A stretch of DNA of 6,572 bases. Source: Pseudomonadota bacterium (GTDB taxonomy: Bacteria; BMS3Abin14). Positions within the stretch are counted from its first letter, which is position 1. Each line of letters opens with the position of its first letter. Of the stretch, positions 5,211-6,572 are shown in pieces. Made by a program: the position numbers and the translations under genes. Under the pieces are notes generated by a model. The model did not search any database, was not told the origin of the DNA, and saw only the letters and a program-made list of their open reading frames with translations. The stretch is from the NCBI GenBank assembly GCA_030636965.1, contig DAOVVW010000051.1:1-6572 (forward strand), in the 5' to 3' direction.

Positions 5211-5242
5211 ACTAGAAACTAGAAACCAGAAACTAGAAACTA
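5211..5242 (-). repeat. Tandem heptamer array, TTTCTAG word (right arm)
   Basis: On the minus strand it reads TAG plus four heptamers (TTTCTAG, TTTCTGG, TTTCTAG, TTTCTAG) and T, inverted relative to 4992-5023 with three mismatches. Its first three bases are the TAG stop of the MscS gene, a mirror image of the left arm. Confidence 0.92.
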
Positions 5243-6304
5243 CACAGACTCTTTTTGTACAAAAAGAGTCTGTGTGGGATACGCAAATTCGATACCGGCT
5301 GTCTCGAACTGCTTCATGATCTCCAGGTTAATTTGCTGCTGGATGTCCATGTACAGAGCATAATCCCTGTCCAGGACGTAATACACGACCTCGAAATCGA
5401 GGGACGAATCGCCGAAACGCTTGAAGTGCGTGCGATCAAATCGCGTCATTTCCAGGGCTTCAACGATCTCCCGTATTATTCCCGGGATAACCTCAACCTG
5501 ATCTGATGTGGTCTGGTAGGTAACCCCGAGACCGAACACCACCCTTCTCTCCTTCATCCTGCGGTAGTTGCGGACCCTGCTGCCCAGAAGGTCCGTATTG
5601 GAAAACACTATCTGCTCCCCGGAAAGACTCGTTACCCTGGTGGTTTTTATGCCCACATGCTGCACTACTCCACTAAGGTCCCCAACTATTATGAAATCCC
5701 CCACTTCGAAAGGCCTGTCGAGCACAATGGACAATGAAGCAAACAGGTCTCCCAGAATATTCTGAACCGCCAGCGCCACGGCTATACCGCTTATTCCAAG
5801 ACCGGCAACCAGCGCCGTAACCTCTATCCCCAGGTTGTTGAGAGCCAGCAGGGCCACGAAGGACCAGAGCACTGCCTTGGCGATCCAGGAGATGGCAGAA
5901 TAGGCCGCAAGGCTGATTTTTTCAGTTTCGTCTTCCTTTTTGCTCTTTCTGGTGATCAGGTAGACAATAATCCCGTTGCCCCACAGGCCAAACTGCAGGA
6001 AAAGGGCAACCGAAGCGAGGCTGCCCAGGAGGAATTCTAATTTCTGTGGAAGGGTGAGGAACAGGGATCCGGCGAAGACGGCGATGACCATCATATTCAT
6101 CTTCCATGTTCTGCCGATTATCTCTACCGCCAGGTCGTCCAGGTCGGTCTCGGTGGAACTCGAGATAACCTTGAGATACTTGATGAGCAGTCTCCTGGCG
6201 GAAATCAGGATAAAGTAGACAAGGATCGCTACGAGCGCCGCCACCAGCCATTTTGGAAGCTGGTTTCCCAGTAGTTTCATCTGCAGTGCTGTCTCGAAAT
6301 TCAA
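5240..6304 (-). CDS. MscS-family mechanosensitive ion channel
   Basis: This inner-membrane channel opens under membrane tension and releases solutes on osmotic downshock. At 354 residues it is longer than E. coli MscS because of extra N-terminal helices. I see about five membrane segments: 19-37, 68-86, 90-117, 136-156 and the pore-lining stretch 162-195 (Gly/Ala-rich VAGLGISGIAVALAVQNILG). The pore helix runs into the family signature RPFEVGDFIIV (197-207) and the beta domain GVVQHVGIKTTRV (212-224) with SNTDLLGSRVRNYRR (235-249). A cytoplasmic alpha/beta C-terminal domain follows to about 345. The start is TTG at 6304, supported by GGGAGG six bases upstream; an in-frame ATG at 6280 lacks such a site. 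A possible promoter lies at 6356-6383. The gene converges on the flavin reductase gene, and its TAG stop lies in a repeat arm. Confidence 0.95.
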   Translation of the reverse strand: MNFETALQMKLLGNQLPKWLVAALVAILVYFILISARRLLIKYLKVISSSTETDLDDLAVEIIGRTWKMNMMVIAVFAGSLFLTLPQKLEFLLGSLASVALFLQFGLWGNGIIVYLITRKSKKEDETEKISLAAYSAISWIAKAVLWSFVALLALNNLGIEVTALVAGLGISGIAVALAVQNILGDLFASLSIVLDRPFEVGDFIIVGDLSGVVQHVGIKTTRVTSLSGEQIVFSNTDLLGSRVRNYRRMKERRVVFGLGVTYQTTSDQVEVIPGIIREIVEALEMTRFDRTHFKRFGDSSLDFEVVYYVLDRDYALYMDIQQQINLEIMKQFETAGIEFAYPTQTLFVQKESV

Positions 6305-6329
6305 GTTACACCTCCCGCAATCTTTCCCT

Positions 6330-6421
6330 GGTTCCGGTTTATTTCATCACAGTTATTTTTATCAGACATCACTCAACAGTCAAGCCGGTTGTGAATACAT
6401 GCTTTTTGGGAGACCGGAACC
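6330..6421. repeat. Spaced 9-bp inverted repeat flanking the MscS promoter
   Basis: GGTTCCGGT (6330-6338) and ACCGGAACC (6413-6421) are perfect inverted copies 74 bp apart. They bracket the putative promoter between the exonuclease-like gene and the channel gene. They could be paired operator sites or the base of a long hairpin. A related CCGGTT lies at 6385-6390. Confidence 0.5.
6356..6383 (-). promoter_or_regulatory. Possible promoter of the MscS gene
   Basis: TTGACT (6378-6383) is followed after 16 bp by TAAAAA (6356-6361), with TG just upstream of the -10 (an extended form). It sits about 50 bp before the TTG start and downstream of the stop of the preceding gene. Match quality is moderate. 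Confidence 0.45.
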
Positions 6422-6428
6422 ACCTTGA

Positions 6429-6572
6429 TCACTTGTCTCCCGTTCCCGTATCCAGGCCCTCCAGCAATTCCTCCAGGATCTGAAGGTTGACCACATCATC
6501 CCTGTTGTAAGCGAGGAGTTTTTCCAAGGCTTTATCGTCTCCCATTTCCATATAGCGCTGCCACAAGTACGG
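6429..6572 (-). CDS. C-terminal fragment of a YprB-type RNase H-like exonuclease domain protein
   Basis: Only the last 47 residues and the TGA stop (6429-6431) lie in the window; the start is beyond the right edge. The fragment begins PYLWQRYMEMGDDKALEKLL and continues AYNRDDVVNLQILEELLEGL. The pattern 'W..Y..G...AL..LL.YN..DVVNL..L' is the closing helix and final acidic metal-binding motif (YN-x-x-DVVNL) of the YprB/RNase_H_2 family of predicted 3'-5' exonucleases (DnaQ-like fold). The Asp in RDDVV would be a catalytic metal ligand. The tail after it is short (DTGTGDK). Assignment rests on one motif, so it is likely but not certain. Confidence 0.7.
   Translation of the reverse strand, partial: PYLWQRYMEMGDDKALEKLLAYNRDDVVNLQILEELLEGLDTGTGDK

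Overview
The window looks like chromosomal DNA from a Gram-negative, probably anaerobic bacterium. The best guess is the Desulfobacterota/Deltaproteobacteria. The basis is the order rplM-rpsI-argC on one strand, which I know from Geobacter-like genomes, plus an AMIN-domain/response-regulator pair and a flavoredoxin-like flavin reductase. This assignment is inference; no ribosomal RNA or other phylogenetic marker beyond L13 and S9 is present.

Layout. Nearly everything is on the minus strand, so it reads right to left. At the right edge (6429-6572) lies the C-terminal end of a YprB-type RNase H-like exonuclease, followed by an MscS-family channel (5240-6304, TTG start). Convergent to the channel, on the plus strand, is a flavin reductase-like FMN protein (4428-4994). 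Next on the minus strand are a three-helix membrane protein of unknown function (3755-4147, TTG start, strong promoter), the ribosomal operon rplM-rpsI (2558-3395) with a clear intrinsic terminator, and argC (1270-2313). A separate promoter and a long, foldable leader then precede an AMIN-domain protein (461-1045). That gene overlaps the start of a response regulator (464 to beyond the left edge) by ATGA.

How the genes relate. L13 and S9 form the usual two-gene operon. ArgC is an arginine-biosynthesis enzyme downstream of it but beyond the terminator. The AMIN and receiver proteins are almost certainly translationally coupled and may act together at the envelope. The other genes look like ordinary single-gene units.

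The most unusual content is between the genes. Four intergenic regions (about 2337-2489, 3491-3738, 4210-4354 and 4992-5242) consist largely of degenerate tandem 7-bp words. The word changes from place to place (GTCCAAS, TGCGTGA, TATCGAA, ACYAATY, GTTCAAC, TTTCTAG), but the period of 7 stays and neighbouring words often join in phase. Three of the regions are bounded by inverted arms of the same word. The first two also share exact 15-16 bp word blocks in opposite orientation on either side of rpsI-rplM. In the last, both 32-bp arms start exactly on the TAG stop codons of the two convergent genes. I regard this heptamer system as the main candidate for something poorly described.
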